Origin: Actinoplanes sp. SE50/110
Lineage (GTDB): Bacteria; Actinomycetota; Actinomycetes; Mycobacteriales; Micromonosporaceae
Direction: 5' to 3'
DNA: 64,000 nucleotides
Assembly (NCBI RefSeq): GCF_900119315.1
Contig: NZ_LT827010.1
Location: forward strand, 2,947,001-3,011,000
Under the pieces are notes generated by a model that saw only the letters and a list, made by a program, of their open reading frames with translations, was not told the origin of the DNA and searched no databases. Numbering within the stretch: position 1 is the first letter of the stretch; the number at the start of each line of letters is the position of its first letter. Below, piece by piece: positions 22,797 through 31,828 of this stretch. The position numbers were made by a program, and so were the translations under genes.

Positions 22797-25274
22797 ATGA
22801 TCAGAACCGACCTGCACTCGGGCTGGACCGTGCGTGCCGTGGGCGGGCCGGTGCCCGCGGAGATCGCCGCCGGGACGGTGCCGGCCACGGTGCCCGGCAC
22901 GGTGCACACCGACCTGCTCGACGCCGAGCTGATCCCCGATCCGTACCTCGGGGAGAACGAGTCGCTGCTGGTCTGGTTCCACCGGGCGGCCTGGCTCTAC
23001 GCCACCACCCTGCGGGCCGCGCCGGCGGCCCCGGACGAGCGGGTCGACCTGGTCTTCGACGGTCTGGACACGGTCGCCACGATCACCCTGGGCGACGCCG
23101 AGCTGGGCCGGACCGCGAACATGCACCGTGGCCACCGGTTCGACGTGCGGGACCGGCTGCACGGCGCGCCGCTGCCGCTGTCGGTCCGGTTCGACTCCGC
23201 GCTGGACTATGCCGAGCGGCTGCAGAAGGTGATCGGGGAACGCCCCCGGCCCTATCCGCACCCGTTCAACGCGGTCCGCAAGATGGCCTGCTCGTTCGGC
23301 TGGGACTGGGGGCCCGACCTGCAGACCGCCGGTATCTGGAAGCCGGTGCGCCTGGAGCGCTGGCGGGTGGCACGGCTCGCCTCGGTGCGTCCGCTGGCCA
23401 CGGTGGACGCGGACGGCCGTACCGGCAAGTGCCGCATCTCCATCGAGGTGGAGCGATCCGGGCTCGCGGCCGCGACCGCGCTGACCGCCGAGGTCGCGGT
23501 CGGGTCGCAGACCGTGCCGGTCACGCTCCCGGCGACGGCCGACGCGGTGACGACCGAGATCACCGTGCCCGACGCGCCGGTCTGGTGGCCGGTCGGCTAC
23601 GGCGACCAGCCGCTCGTCGACGTGCGCGTGGTGCTGCGCGACGGCGACGGCGACCTCGACGTGTTCGACACCCGGGTCGGCTTCCGGACGGTGACGCTGG
23701 ACGAGACGCCGGACGCGGTCGGCACCCCGTTCACGCTGATCGTCAACGGACAGCCGATCTTCGTGCGCGGCCTCAACTGGATTCCCGAGGACCATCTGCT
23801 CACCCGGCTGACCCGGGCACGGTACGCGGCGGCGATCGAGCGGGCCGTCGAGGCCAACGCCAACCTGCTGCGCGTCTGGGGCGGCGGCATCTACGAGAGC
23901 GACGACTTCTACGCCGAGTGTGACGAGCGCGGCGTGCTGGTCTGGCAGGACTTCCCGCTGGCCTGCGCGGCGTACTCGGAGGAGGAGCCGATCCGCTCGG
24001 AGATCCTCGCCGAGGCCCGGGAGAACGTCGCCCGGCTCGCCCCGCACCCGTCGCTGATCCTGTGGAACGGCGGCAACGAGAACATCTGGGGGCACCAGGA
24101 CTGGGACTGGAAACCGCGGCTCAACGGGCAGACCTGGGGCGCCGGATACTACTACCGGGACTTCCCGGCGCTGCTCGCCGACCTCGACCCGAGCCGCCCC
24201 TACCACCCCGGCAGCCCGTCCAGCCCGGGCCACGACCCCGAAATCATCCACCCCAACGACGACCGGCACGGCACCCGCCACGAGTGGGAGGCGTGGAACC
24301 GGCAGGACTACACCCACCACGCGAACTTCCTGCCCCGGTTCTGCGCCGAGTTCGGCTGGCAGGCGCCGGCCACCTGGTCGACTTTGCGCGAGTCGTTGGC
24401 TCCCGAGGACTTCGATCAGGAGTCGCCGGCGTTCCTGCTGCACCAGAAGGCGGCCGGCGGCAACGACAAACTCGACACCGGGTTGGCGCACCACATGCGG
24501 GTGCCGGCCGACTTCGCCGAGTGGCACTGGGCCACCCAGCTCAACCAGGCCCGGGCGACGGCGTACGCGGTGCACCACCTGCGCGGGCACGCGCCGCGCA
24601 CGATGGGCAGCATCCTGTGGCAGCTCAACGACTGCTGGCCGGTCACCTCCTGGGCGGTGGTCGACGGCGCCGGACGGCGCAAGCCGGCCTGGTACGCGCT
24701 GCGCCGCGCCTACGCCCCGCGGCTGCTCAGCCTCCGCTTCCCGCCCGGGTCGCCGGACGGCGCACTGGTCGCGGTCAACGACTCGCCGACGCCCTGGCGG
24801 GGCACGGTGCGGGTGCGGCGGGTCTCCTTCACCGGCGAGCCGCTGGCCGAGGGGACCGTCGAGCTGGACGTCGCGCCTCGATCCGGATCGGTCGTCCCGC
24901 TGGACGCCGGACTGACCACACCCGGCGACGTGACCCGCGAGGTGCTGGTCGCGGACGCCGACGGGCTGCGCGCCACGCACCTGTTCGCCGAGGACTTCGA
25001 TCTCGCGTACGACCCGTCGCCCCTCACCGCGGACATCACCCCCGCCGAGGGCGGATACTGCATCACCGTGACCGCTTCCCGTTTCGCCCGCGACGTCGCG
25101 CTGCTCACCGACAAGATCGACCCCGCGTCGTCCGTCGACGACCTGCTCGTGGATCTCCTGGCCGGCGAGAGCCACACCTTCCACGTGCGCACCACCTGGG
25201 CCGACCCGGCGGCGTTCGGCGCGCCCGGGGTGCTCGTCGCGGCGAACACCCTCGCCGCCGCGACCGAGGCCTGA
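22797..25274 (+). CDS. Beta-mannosidase, glycoside hydrolase family 2
   Basis: 825 residues from ATG 22797 (AGGAG upstream). It has the GH2 layout: N-terminal jelly-roll (GTVPATVPGTVHTDLLDAEL, typical of beta-mannosidases), Ig-like domain and a TIM barrel beginning near VRGLNWIPEDHLL. The acid/base Glu428 is in LWNGGNENIWG and the nucleophile Glu518 in RFCAEFGWQAP; both are intact. There is no signal peptide, so it cleaves imported mannobiose or manno-oligosaccharides from the non-reducing end in the cytosol. It diverges from a ROK repressor and is followed after 5 nt by a ligand-domain protein. This genetic context supports a mannan-breakdown role. Confidence 0.92.
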   Translation: MIRTDLHSGWTVRAVGGPVPAEIAAGTVPATVPGTVHTDLLDAELIPDPYLGENESLLVWFHRAAWLYATTLRAAPAAPDERVDLVFDGLDTVATITLGDAELGRTANMHRGHRFDVRDRLHGAPLPLSVRFDSALDYAERLQKVIGERPRPYPHPFNAVRKMACSFGWDWGPDLQTAGIWKPVRLERWRVARLASVRPLATVDADGRTGKCRISIEVERSGLAAATALTAEVAVGSQTVPVTLPATADAVTTEITVPDAPVWWPVGYGDQPLVDVRVVLRDGDGDLDVFDTRVGFRTVTLDETPDAVGTPFTLIVNGQPIFVRGLNWIPEDHLLTRLTRARYAAAIERAVEANANLLRVWGGGIYESDDFYAECDERGVLVWQDFPLACAAYSEEEPIRSEILAEARENVARLAPHPSLILWNGGNENIWGHQDWDWKPRLNGQTWGAGYYYRDFPALLADLDPSRPYHPGSPSSPGHDPEIIHPNDDRHGTRHEWEAWNRQDYTHHANFLPRFCAEFGWQAPATWSTLRESLAPEDFDQESPAFLLHQKAAGGNDKLDTGLAHHMRVPADFAEWHWATQLNQARATAYAVHHLRGHAPRTMGSILWQLNDCWPVTSWAVVDGAGRRKPAWYALRRAYAPRLLSLRFPPGSPDGALVAVNDSPTPWRGTVRVRRVSFTGEPLAEGTVELDVAPRSGSVVPLDAGLTTPGDVTREVLVADADGLRATHLFAEDFDLAYDPSPLTADITPAEGGYCITVTASRFARDVALLTDKIDPASSVDDLLVDLLAGESHTFHVRTTWADPAAFGAPGVLVAANTLAAATEA

Positions 25275-25279
25275 GCGCG

Positions 25280-26131
25280 GTGGCCGGCGGGCTGATCGGG
25301 CTGGTGCTGACCGGCAGCGCCGCGCAGGTCGGGGTCGAACCGTTCTTCATGGAGCTGATCGCCGGCATGGAGGAGGCGCTCGCCCCGGCCGGCGCCACCG
25401 TGCTGCTCCTGGTCGTCCCCGATCGGGATGCCGAGCTGGCCACCTACCGCCGCTGGGCGCAGGACCACACGGTGGCCGCGGTGGTCGTGGTCAACCTGGT
25501 GCACGACGACGTGCGCCCGGACCGGGTGGCCGCGCTCGGCCTGCCCGCGGTGCTGGCCGGTCGGCACCCCGGACCGTACGCCAAAGTGGTCACCGACGAC
25601 GCTGGGGCGATGACCACCGCGATCGCCGCCCTGACCGCCCTCGGCCACCGGGTGATCGGCCGGGTCAGCGGCCCTGCCGACCTGGTGCACACCGCGGAAC
25701 GCACCGCGGCGATCCGGGCGGCGGCGGCCGGGCGCGGCGTCACCGTGCGGATCGCCGAGGGCGACTACACCGCCGAGGGCGGCGTACGGGCGCTGCGGTC
25801 CCTGCTCGCCTCGGCCCCGCCGCCGACCGCGATCGTCTTCGACAACGATGTGATGGCGGTCGCCGCCGAGCAGGAGCTGCTCCGCACCGGCACCCGGGTG
25901 CCGGCGCAGGTCAGCCTGCTGGCCTGCGACGACTCCCCGCTGTGTGAGCTCGCGGTGCCACCCCTGTCGGCGTTGAGCACCGACGTGCACGAGCACGGGC
26001 TGACCCTGGGGCGGGCGGTGCTCGACGTGCTCGACGGGGGAGCGGGCCGCACCCACCCGGGCCCGGCGGTCAGCATCCGCCACCGGGAGAGCACCGGCCC
26101 GGCTCCCGCCGCTCCGAAAGTCAGCTGGTGA
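25280..26131 (+). CDS. LacI-type sugar-binding domain protein lacking the HTH
   Basis: 283 residues from GTG 25280, 5 nt after the mannosidase stop. It begins AGGLIGLVLTGSAAQVGVEP followed by FFMELIAGMEEAL, which is where the ligand domain of a LacI/GalR regulator normally starts. The rest is colinear with that domain (TAIVFDNDVMAVAAEQELLR, VSLLACDDSPLCELAVPPLS). The ~60-residue DNA-binding head and hinge helix are missing, and no such sequence precedes it in any frame because the mannosidase occupies that space. It may be a cytosolic sugar sensor, a co-repressor, or a truncated regulator in decay. The last 11 bp overlap the convergent neighbour. Confidence 0.8.
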   Translation: MAGGLIGLVLTGSAAQVGVEPFFMELIAGMEEALAPAGATVLLLVVPDRDAELATYRRWAQDHTVAAVVVVNLVHDDVRPDRVAALGLPAVLAGRHPGPYAKVVTDDAGAMTTAIAALTALGHRVIGRVSGPADLVHTAERTAAIRAAAAGRGVTVRIAEGDYTAEGGVRALRSLLASAPPPTAIVFDNDVMAVAAEQELLRTGTRVPAQVSLLACDDSPLCELAVPPLSALSTDVHEHGLTLGRAVLDVLDGGAGRTHPGPAVSIRHRESTGPAPAAPKVSW

Positions 26132-27791
26132 AGATGAAGTACTTCCAGGGCCCGTTGGTCGTGGCGTTGGCCCGGTCCCCGGAGATGCCGGTCAGGTAGG
26201 CCGCCGACACCCGGTACTTCACCCCGGTCCGGTGCGTTCCGGTGAGGGTGTACGAGTACTTGCCGGCCGAGCTGAGCCGGTAGTTCCCGCTCTTGAACGC
26301 CACCCACCGGCCGCCCGAGTACTGCTGGAGGGTCAGCCGCTCGGTGCGTCCCGGGTACGGCGTCATCGTCGTACCGAAAACCGGGTTCTTGCTCTTGTGC
26401 ACGTAGTAGTACGACCGCTTGACGGTGTAGTGGTTGGCGACCGTGGTGGCGACGGCGACCGAGGTGTTCACCGCCGAGGTGACCGTCCGGGCGGCGTATC
26501 CGGCGTCACCGGCGAAGACCACGCTGAACGTGGTGTTGCGGGTCAGCTGGTAGCCGACGCTCAGGTTGCCCGCGGCGTCCACCACGCCTTTCTTGAGCAG
26601 GGTGCGCGGCCGGTCGGTGCCGTACGGGTCGGCCCAGATCTCCACGGTCCGGTTCTGGGCGGTGGTGCCGAGGTGCGCGGTCATCGTCACGGTGGCGCCG
26701 TACGCGTTGACGCTCCCGTCGCGGTTCAGCGTGAGCTCCGGTGTGGCCGGCGCCGGCGTCGCCGTGGGCTGGTCGATCACCCACAGGCTCTGCGCGCCGG
26801 TCGGATCGGTGCTGATCGCGAAGAGCCGGCCGGCGCCGGCACCCCACCCGAGGTCGGTCACGGTGGCCGTGGCCGGGAAGTCGAACTCGCGGGCCGCGGT
26901 CGTCTCGGCGTCCGGGTAGAGACGCACGTCGCCGGTGCCGGCCGCGACCCAGCCGTCGGTGGTCGCCACGTCGGCGGCGCCGTCCAGGCCGATCGTGCGG
27001 GCCGAGATGCCGGCCAGGTCGTCGGCCCAGGTGTAGAAGACGCCACCGGCACCGGCCACGTAGATCATCGTGCCGTCGGGGGTGTACGCCAACGTGTTGT
27101 GCGCGGCGAGCACGCCGGTCTCGGCGGTCACCGGCGCCGTCATGTCGCCGGCGGTGTCGTAGCGGAACAGGGTCGTCCGGGTGCCCGCGTAGGTCAGCGC
27201 CAACTGGGTCGGGTCGGCCGGGTTGGCGGCGATCAGCGGCTGGGACGGCGATGCCGAGGTGTCGTTGCCCTTGCCGAGCACGTACCGGGTGACCGCGCCG
27301 GTGGCCGGGTCGAGCGAGGCGAAGTAGTTCTTGTCGAAGGTGAACCAGGGCGTGCCGCCGGCCAGCGTGAGGTGGCCGAGGTCGAGGAGGTCGACCGGGT
27401 AGGGCTTGGCGTCGCCGAGGGTCGCCGCGTCCCAGGAGACGATCTGGTGGGCGCCCGGCAGGATCGCCCAGAGCCGGCCCGCGTCGGCCGTGAGCCGCAG
27501 GTCGCCGGCGTTCGCCCCGTCCGGGAGGGCCACCTGGGCCGCGACCGTGCCGTCGTAGCCGACCGCGAGGATGCGGTGCGCCACGTCGTCGGCGATCAGC
27601 AGCCGCTGGTGCACCGTGTCGACCACCATCCGGTCGGCGTGATATCCGTCGATCGCGTGGCGCTGCTGCCCGGTCAGTGTGGTCGGCCCGGTCCCGGCCG
27701 ACGCCGACCCGGTCGCGAGGTTGACGAAGGCCGCCGACCCGGCCGCCAGCACGCCGGCCGCGAGCAGTGTCCTGATGGTGCGCTTGCGCAT
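26121..27791 (-). CDS. Secreted beta-propeller-like protein with C-terminal Ig-like domains
   Basis: 556 residues from ATG 27791 (GGGGAGA upstream). A signal peptide of about 33 residues (RTLLAAGVLAAGSAAFVNLA ... ASA) is followed by roughly 300 residues of repeated strand motifs (RLLIADDVAHRILAVGYDGT, HNTLAYTPDGTMIYVAGAGG, GRLFAISTDPTGAQSLWVID) that look like a WD/SMP-30-like propeller. Then come two beta-sandwich segments (VTMTAHLGTTAQNRTVEIWA; YSGGRWVAFKSGNYRLSSAG) of the kind seen in bacterial Ig-like modules. It is probably a cell-surface or extracellular binding protein. It converges on the sugar-sensor gene with an 11-bp overlap. Function is unknown. Confidence 0.75.
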   Translation of the reverse strand: MRKRTIRTLLAAGVLAAGSAAFVNLATGSASAGTGPTTLTGQQRHAIDGYHADRMVVDTVHQRLLIADDVAHRILAVGYDGTVAAQVALPDGANAGDLRLTADAGRLWAILPGAHQIVSWDAATLGDAKPYPVDLLDLGHLTLAGGTPWFTFDKNYFASLDPATGAVTRYVLGKGNDTSASPSQPLIAANPADPTQLALTYAGTRTTLFRYDTAGDMTAPVTAETGVLAAHNTLAYTPDGTMIYVAGAGGVFYTWADDLAGISARTIGLDGAADVATTDGWVAAGTGDVRLYPDAETTAAREFDFPATATVTDLGWGAGAGRLFAISTDPTGAQSLWVIDQPTATPAPATPELTLNRDGSVNAYGATVTMTAHLGTTAQNRTVEIWADPYGTDRPRTLLKKGVVDAAGNLSVGYQLTRNTTFSVVFAGDAGYAARTVTSAVNTSVAVATTVANHYTVKRSYYYVHKSKNPVFGTTMTPYPGRTERLTLQQYSGGRWVAFKSGNYRLSSAGKYSYTLTGTHRTGVKYRVSAAYLTGISGDRANATTNGPWKYFIFTS

Positions 27792-27838
27792 GGTCTCTCC
27801 CCGGGTACGGACGAAGCCCGTAGACCGTACCCGGTAGA

Positions 27839-28288
27839 TCAGATATTCGACGTGCGGGCCGGATCCAGAGTGGCCCAGCGCTCGGCGAGCTGGCGGCGGC
27901 GGCAGGCGACCAGGTGGCCGGCCAGGATCGCCGGGTGGCCGCCGCGGACGCACACGTCGGCGCCGGCGGTGAGGATGCCGGCGACCAGCGCGGCCGGGGC
28001 CCACTCGTCGATGAGGACGACGATCCGGCTGGCGCGGGGCAGGGTGACCCGGGCCTGCCGGACGTCCTCGACCCGGGCGCCGCTGAGCAGGATGATCTCG
28101 CCGGGGCGGGCGTCGTCGAGGACCGTCAGGGCGCGGACCGACCAGCCGGAGGGCAGGTGCTGCGGAAGGGCGCCGACCCGGCTCCGCTGGCCGAGGACCG
28201 CGACCACCGGATCGGCGGCCGGGGCCGGGGCCGGGGTCACGGTGGTGGGCTGGGCCGCCCGCGTGAGCTCTTCGATCATGGTGGTCAT
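27839..28288 (-). CDS. Receiver-like (pseudo-receiver) small protein
   Basis: 149 residues with GAGGGG before the ATG. After a proline/alanine-rich start the sequence runs as alternating strands and helices (PVVAVLGQRSRVGALPQHLP; EIILLSGARVEDVRQARVTL; RIVVLIDEWAPAALVAGILT; AGADVCVRGGHPAILAGHL). The last part mimics the AGAD-x-x-V-x-K-P end of a response-regulator receiver. The phospho-acceptor Asp position is occupied by Ser in LLSGARVEDV and there is no output domain. It may be a phosphorylation-independent receiver. It is upstream of the propeller gene in the same direction. Confidence 0.55.
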   Translation of the reverse strand: MTTMIEELTRAAQPTTVTPAPAPAADPVVAVLGQRSRVGALPQHLPSGWSVRALTVLDDARPGEIILLSGARVEDVRQARVTLPRASRIVVLIDEWAPAALVAGILTAGADVCVRGGHPAILAGHLVACRRRQLAERWATLDPARTSNI

Positions 28289-28382
28289 CCCCTCGGTGGG
28301 TCCCTCGTGATGGGTTCACGATTCGCCCCCAGCCTGAAGGGGCCGTGTGCCCCGCCTGTGCGTTGGTTGGCAGCCGCGGGGC

Positions 28383-29366
28383 TCAGGCGGAGTCGCGGAC
28401 GACCAGCTGGATGAGGTCGCCGGTGGGCAGTGGCGGGGCCGCCCGGCCGCCGACCGCCGCCACCACCGTGGTGGCCAGGTGCGCCGCCAGCGTCAGCTGG
28501 TCGGTGGTCACCGTGGTCAGCGGGGGCACCGCGAGGCGGGCCGCCGGGATGTCGTCGACGCCGATCACCGCGACGTCGGTCGGTGCGGCCAGCCCCAGCC
28601 GCCGCGCCCCGGCGAGCACGGCCAGCGCCACCTCGTCGTTGTACGCGCAGATCGCGGTGACCCCGTCGGCGCACCAGCGGGCGACCGCCGCGGACGCCTG
28701 CGCGGCGTCGAGCGGGACGACCCGCACGACCGGGTCGACCGGTGCCGCGGCGCGCACGCCCGCGAGGCGGGGGTCGGCGAAGATCTGCAGACGCGGATCG
28801 TCCGGGTAGGCGTATCCGAGCCGCTGATGACCCGTACCGGCAAGGTGCTCGGCCTGTCGTCGTCCGACGAGTTGTTGCGGGACCTCCAGCTCCCGCCCGT
28901 GCCGCCCGGGCCGGCCGAGCAGCGCGACGACGAGGGCGACGCCGGCGGCCCGCATCGCCTCGCGTTCGTCGTCGGAGAAGTCGGTGAACGACAGCACCGC
29001 CGCCGGGGTGAGCGCCTTCCAGATCTCGGCGATCGGCCGGTCCTCGCGGCTGCCGGGGTGGGCGACGAAGGTGAGTCCCTCCCGGGCGAGCGCGGTGGAC
29101 AGGTTGCCGAGCAGGTTGCCGACCTCGTTGCCGATCGGCCAGTCGGGGAGCAGGCAGAGGACCACGTCGGAGCGTCCGGTGCGGAGGGTGCGGGCGGCGG
29201 CGGACGGGGCATAGCCGAGGCCGGCGGCGGCTTGCAGGACGCGGTCGCGGGTGGCCGGGGAGATGCTCTGGCCGCTGGTGTTGTTGAGGACGTAGCTGAC
29301 CGTGGCCCGGGAGACCCCGGCCCGGCGGGCGACGTCGGCGCTGGTGATCCGGCGGGGCTCGGGCAT
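28383..29366 (-). CDS. LacI family repressor, divergent from the GH3 gene
   Basis: 327 residues. The HTH is RITSADVARRAGVSRATVSY followed by VLNNTSGQSISPATRDRVL; the sugar-binding domain contains TAICAYNDEVALAVLAGARR and VAVIGVDDIPAARLAVPPLT. Between residues about 150 and 185 the sequence is less typical (RPGRHGRELEVPQQLVGRRQ). It is divergent from the beta-glucosidase with a 38-bp gap that contains a good LacI operator, so it almost certainly represses that gene and itself and is relieved by a glucoside-derived sugar. Confidence 0.9.
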   Translation of the reverse strand: MPEPRRITSADVARRAGVSRATVSYVLNNTSGQSISPATRDRVLQAAAGLGYAPSAAARTLRTGRSDVVLCLLPDWPIGNEVGNLLGNLSTALAREGLTFVAHPGSREDRPIAEIWKALTPAAVLSFTDFSDDEREAMRAAGVALVVALLGRPGRHGRELEVPQQLVGRRQAEHLAGTGHQRLGYAYPDDPRLQIFADPRLAGVRAAAPVDPVVRVVPLDAAQASAAVARWCADGVTAICAYNDEVALAVLAGARRLGLAAPTDVAVIGVDDIPAARLAVPPLTTVTTDQLTLAAHLATTVVAAVGGRAAPPLPTGDLIQLVVRDSA

Positions 29367-29381
29367 GGGGTGACTTTACTA

Positions 29382-29395
29382 CTTACACGTGTCAG
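29382..29395. promoter_or_regulatory. LacI operator CTTACACGTGTCAG between lacI and the GH3 gene
   Basis: The core ACACGTGT (29385-29392) is a perfect palindrome; with CTT/CAG flanks it forms a 14-bp imperfect one. It occupies the middle of the only 38-bp space between the divergent start codons at 29366 and 29405, so it must overlap both promoters. Confidence 0.7.
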
Positions 29396-29404
29396 TATGG
29401 ATGG

Positions 29405-31759
29405 ATGACTCTCGACCTCGCCGCCAAGGTCGCCCTCCTCACCGGCGCGACCACCTTCACGCTCGCCCCGGAGCCGCGGATCGGCCTGCACGAGATCCGG
29501 CTCTCCGACGGGCCGACCGGGGTGCGTGGCCTCAAGTTCAGCGGCGGCCGGGTGGTCGCCCTCTTCCCGAACGCGACGCTGCTCGCCTCGGCCTGGGACC
29601 CCGACGCGGCGTACGAGGTCGGCCGGCTCCTGGCCGAGGAGGCGCTGGCCCAGCGGATCCACGTCGTCCTGGGCCCCACCATCAACCTGCACCGCAGCCC
29701 GCTCGGCGGCCGGCTCTTCGAGGCGTACTCGGAGGATCCGCTGCTCACCGGCAGACTCGCCGCGGCGTATGTGCGCGGCATGCAGGACCAGGGGGTGGCC
29801 GCCTGTCTCAAGCACCTGGTCGCCAACGAGTCGGAGACCGATCGCACCACGGTGGACAGCGTCGTCGACGAGGCCACCCTGCGCGAGGTCTACCTGCTGC
29901 CCTTCGAGATAGCCGTCGAGGAGGCCGACGCCTGGACGATGATGGCCGCCTACAACGACGTCAACGGCGCCGCGGCGACCGAGCAGCGGCACGTCAACAA
30001 CGAGATCGTCAAGGGTGAGTGGGGCTACCGCGGGCTGATCATGTCCGACTGGTTCGCCACCAGGACCACCGCGGCCTCGGCGAACGGCGGGCTCGACCTG
30101 GTCATGCCCGGCCCGGCCGGCCCGTGGGGCGACGCGCTGGTCGCGGCGGTCCGGCGCGGCGAGGTCGACGAGGCGGTGATCGACGACCACCTGAACCGGC
30201 TGCTGCTGCTCGCCGAGCGGGTCGGCGCGCTCGGCACCCCGCGGGGGTACCCGGCCGGCCTGCCGGCGCCGGCTTCCGCCCTCCGGCGGGAGCAGCTCAC
30301 CCGCCTGGCCGCGAGCGGCATGACGGTCCTGCGCAACGAGGGCGCCGTGCTGCCCCTGGCCCGGGACACGCGGATCGCGGTGATCGGCCGGCACGCGCTG
30401 CAGACCATCGACATGGGTGGCGGTTCGGCGCAGGTCAACCCGCCCTACCAGGTCAGCATCGCGGAAGCGCTGCCCGGTGCGGTGATCGCCGACGGGGTCG
30501 AGGTGCGGACCCGCCCGGTACCGGCCCGCGGCGGTTTCCTCACCGACCCGCAGACCGGCCGGCCGGGCATCCGGGTCCGGATGTTCGAGGCCGCCGGGAC
30601 CGAACTGGAGAGCCGGTTCTGCGCCCAGGCCACCACCATGATCGGAATGGACGACGACTTCGACGGCGTGGTGCACACCGCGGAGCTCACCGGCCGGATC
30701 ACCGGGGGCGGGACGGTCGAGCTCGGCGCGCTGGGCGCCGGCACCTGGACCGTCACCGTCGGCGAGAGCCGCGTCGACTACCACCTGGATCTCACCGGGA
30801 ACGGCTTCGGCGAGGCCGTCCTCGCTCCGCCGCTGCGCGTCGATCGCTTCGAGACCACCGCGGGCGACATCCTGACCGCGCGGGTCCGGCTGCTTTCCGG
30901 CGGTTCGTTCGCGAACACCGGACTGTTCGGTCTCCTCGCGCACACCGCGCCCCGCCCGGCCGTCGACGTGCTCGACGAGGCGGTCCGGGCAGCGGCCGGG
31001 GCGGAGGTCGCCGTGGTCGTCGTCGGCCTGACCGAGGAGCAGGAGACCGAGTCCGTCGACAAGACCACCCTCGCGCTGCCCGGCGCCCAGGACGCGCTGG
31101 TCGAGGCGGTCGCCGGGGCGGCCCGCCGGACCGTCGTGGTGGTCAACGCCGCCACCCCGGTGTTGATGCCCTGGCTGTCCCGGGTCGACGCGGTGCTCTG
31201 GGCCGGGCTGCCCGGCCAGGAGGGCGGGCACGCGGTGGCCGCGGCGCTGTTCGGCGACATCGAACCGGCCGGGCGGCTGGTCACCACCTTCCCGGCCGCC
31301 GACGGGAAATCCCCGGCCTGGTCGGTGACCCCGGTGGACGGGAAGCTCGCGTACGACGAAGGGCCGTTCATCGGATACCGCGGACATCACGCGGGGCGCG
31401 CGCCCGAACCGGCCTTCTGGTTCGGGCACGGTCTCGGTTACGGCACCTGGGAGTACGCCGACGCCCGCCGCGTCGACGGCGACCCGGCCGCCGTGGCCGT
31501 CACGGTCACCAACACCGGCAGCCGCACCAGCCGTGAGGTCGTGCAGGTCTACCTGCAGCCGGACGACCCGGCGCAGCCGGTGCGGCTGGCCGGCTGGACC
31601 CCGGTCACGGTCGCCTCCGGCGAGTCGGCGCGGGTCACCGTCACGCTTGACAGCCGGATGTGGCGTGTGTGGAATACCACGTCCGGAGTATGGGAGCGTG
31701 CTTCCGGTGGACAATTGCTGATCGCTCGCGGCTTGGGCGACATCAGAGCCACCCTGTGA
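29405..31759 (+). CDS. Beta-glucosidase, glycoside hydrolase family 3 with PA14-like insert
   Basis: 784 residues, no signal peptide. The N-terminal TIM-barrel domain contains GVAACLKHLVANESETDRTT and the nucleophile Asp215 in GLIMSDWFATR. The (alpha/beta)6 domain follows (TVLRNEGAVLPLARDTRIAV). A PA14-like insertion of about 150 residues (PQTGRPGIRVRMFEAAGTEL to about SGGSFANTGLF) sits within it, and a C-terminal fibronectin-III-like domain (TVTNTGSRTSREVVQVYLQP) ends the protein. The enzyme is cytosolic and releases glucose or related sugars from beta-glucosides; PA14 inserts shape the active-site rim. It is controlled by the adjacent LacI repressor. A long hairpin follows the stop. Confidence 0.93.
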   Translation: MTLDLAAKVALLTGATTFTLAPEPRIGLHEIRLSDGPTGVRGLKFSGGRVVALFPNATLLASAWDPDAAYEVGRLLAEEALAQRIHVVLGPTINLHRSPLGGRLFEAYSEDPLLTGRLAAAYVRGMQDQGVAACLKHLVANESETDRTTVDSVVDEATLREVYLLPFEIAVEEADAWTMMAAYNDVNGAAATEQRHVNNEIVKGEWGYRGLIMSDWFATRTTAASANGGLDLVMPGPAGPWGDALVAAVRRGEVDEAVIDDHLNRLLLLAERVGALGTPRGYPAGLPAPASALRREQLTRLAASGMTVLRNEGAVLPLARDTRIAVIGRHALQTIDMGGGSAQVNPPYQVSIAEALPGAVIADGVEVRTRPVPARGGFLTDPQTGRPGIRVRMFEAAGTELESRFCAQATTMIGMDDDFDGVVHTAELTGRITGGGTVELGALGAGTWTVTVGESRVDYHLDLTGNGFGEAVLAPPLRVDRFETTAGDILTARVRLLSGGSFANTGLFGLLAHTAPRPAVDVLDEAVRAAAGAEVAVVVVGLTEEQETESVDKTTLALPGAQDALVEAVAGAARRTVVVVNAATPVLMPWLSRVDAVLWAGLPGQEGGHAVAAALFGDIEPAGRLVTTFPAADGKSPAWSVTPVDGKLAYDEGPFIGYRGHHAGRAPEPAFWFGHGLGYGTWEYADARRVDGDPAAVAVTVTNTGSRTSREVVQVYLQPDDPAQPVRLAGWTPVTVASGESARVTVTLDSRMWRVWNTTSGVWERASGGQLLIARGLGDIRATL

Positions 31760-31760
31760 C

Positions 31761-31815
31761 CGGGCGGGGCCGGCCCGTCATCGCAACCGTCCTGCGATGA
31801 CGGGCCGCCCGCCCG
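31761..31815. terminator. Long bidirectional hairpin between convergent genes
   Basis: The inner 14-bp perfect stem GGCCCGTCATCGCA (31772-31785) / TGCGATGACGGGCC (31793-31806) has a 7-nt loop. It is extended outward by CGGGCGGG...GCCCGCCCG with one small asymmetry. It sits between the stop codons of the GH3 gene and the phosphatase gene and can terminate both. Confidence 0.8.
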
Positions 31816-31828
31816 ATGAGGCGGACCG

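Noticed and set aside
28565..31714. 1049-codon open frame on the minus strand
   Set aside because: Antisense shadow of the GH3 beta-glucosidase, whose motifs and catalytic Asp are unambiguous.
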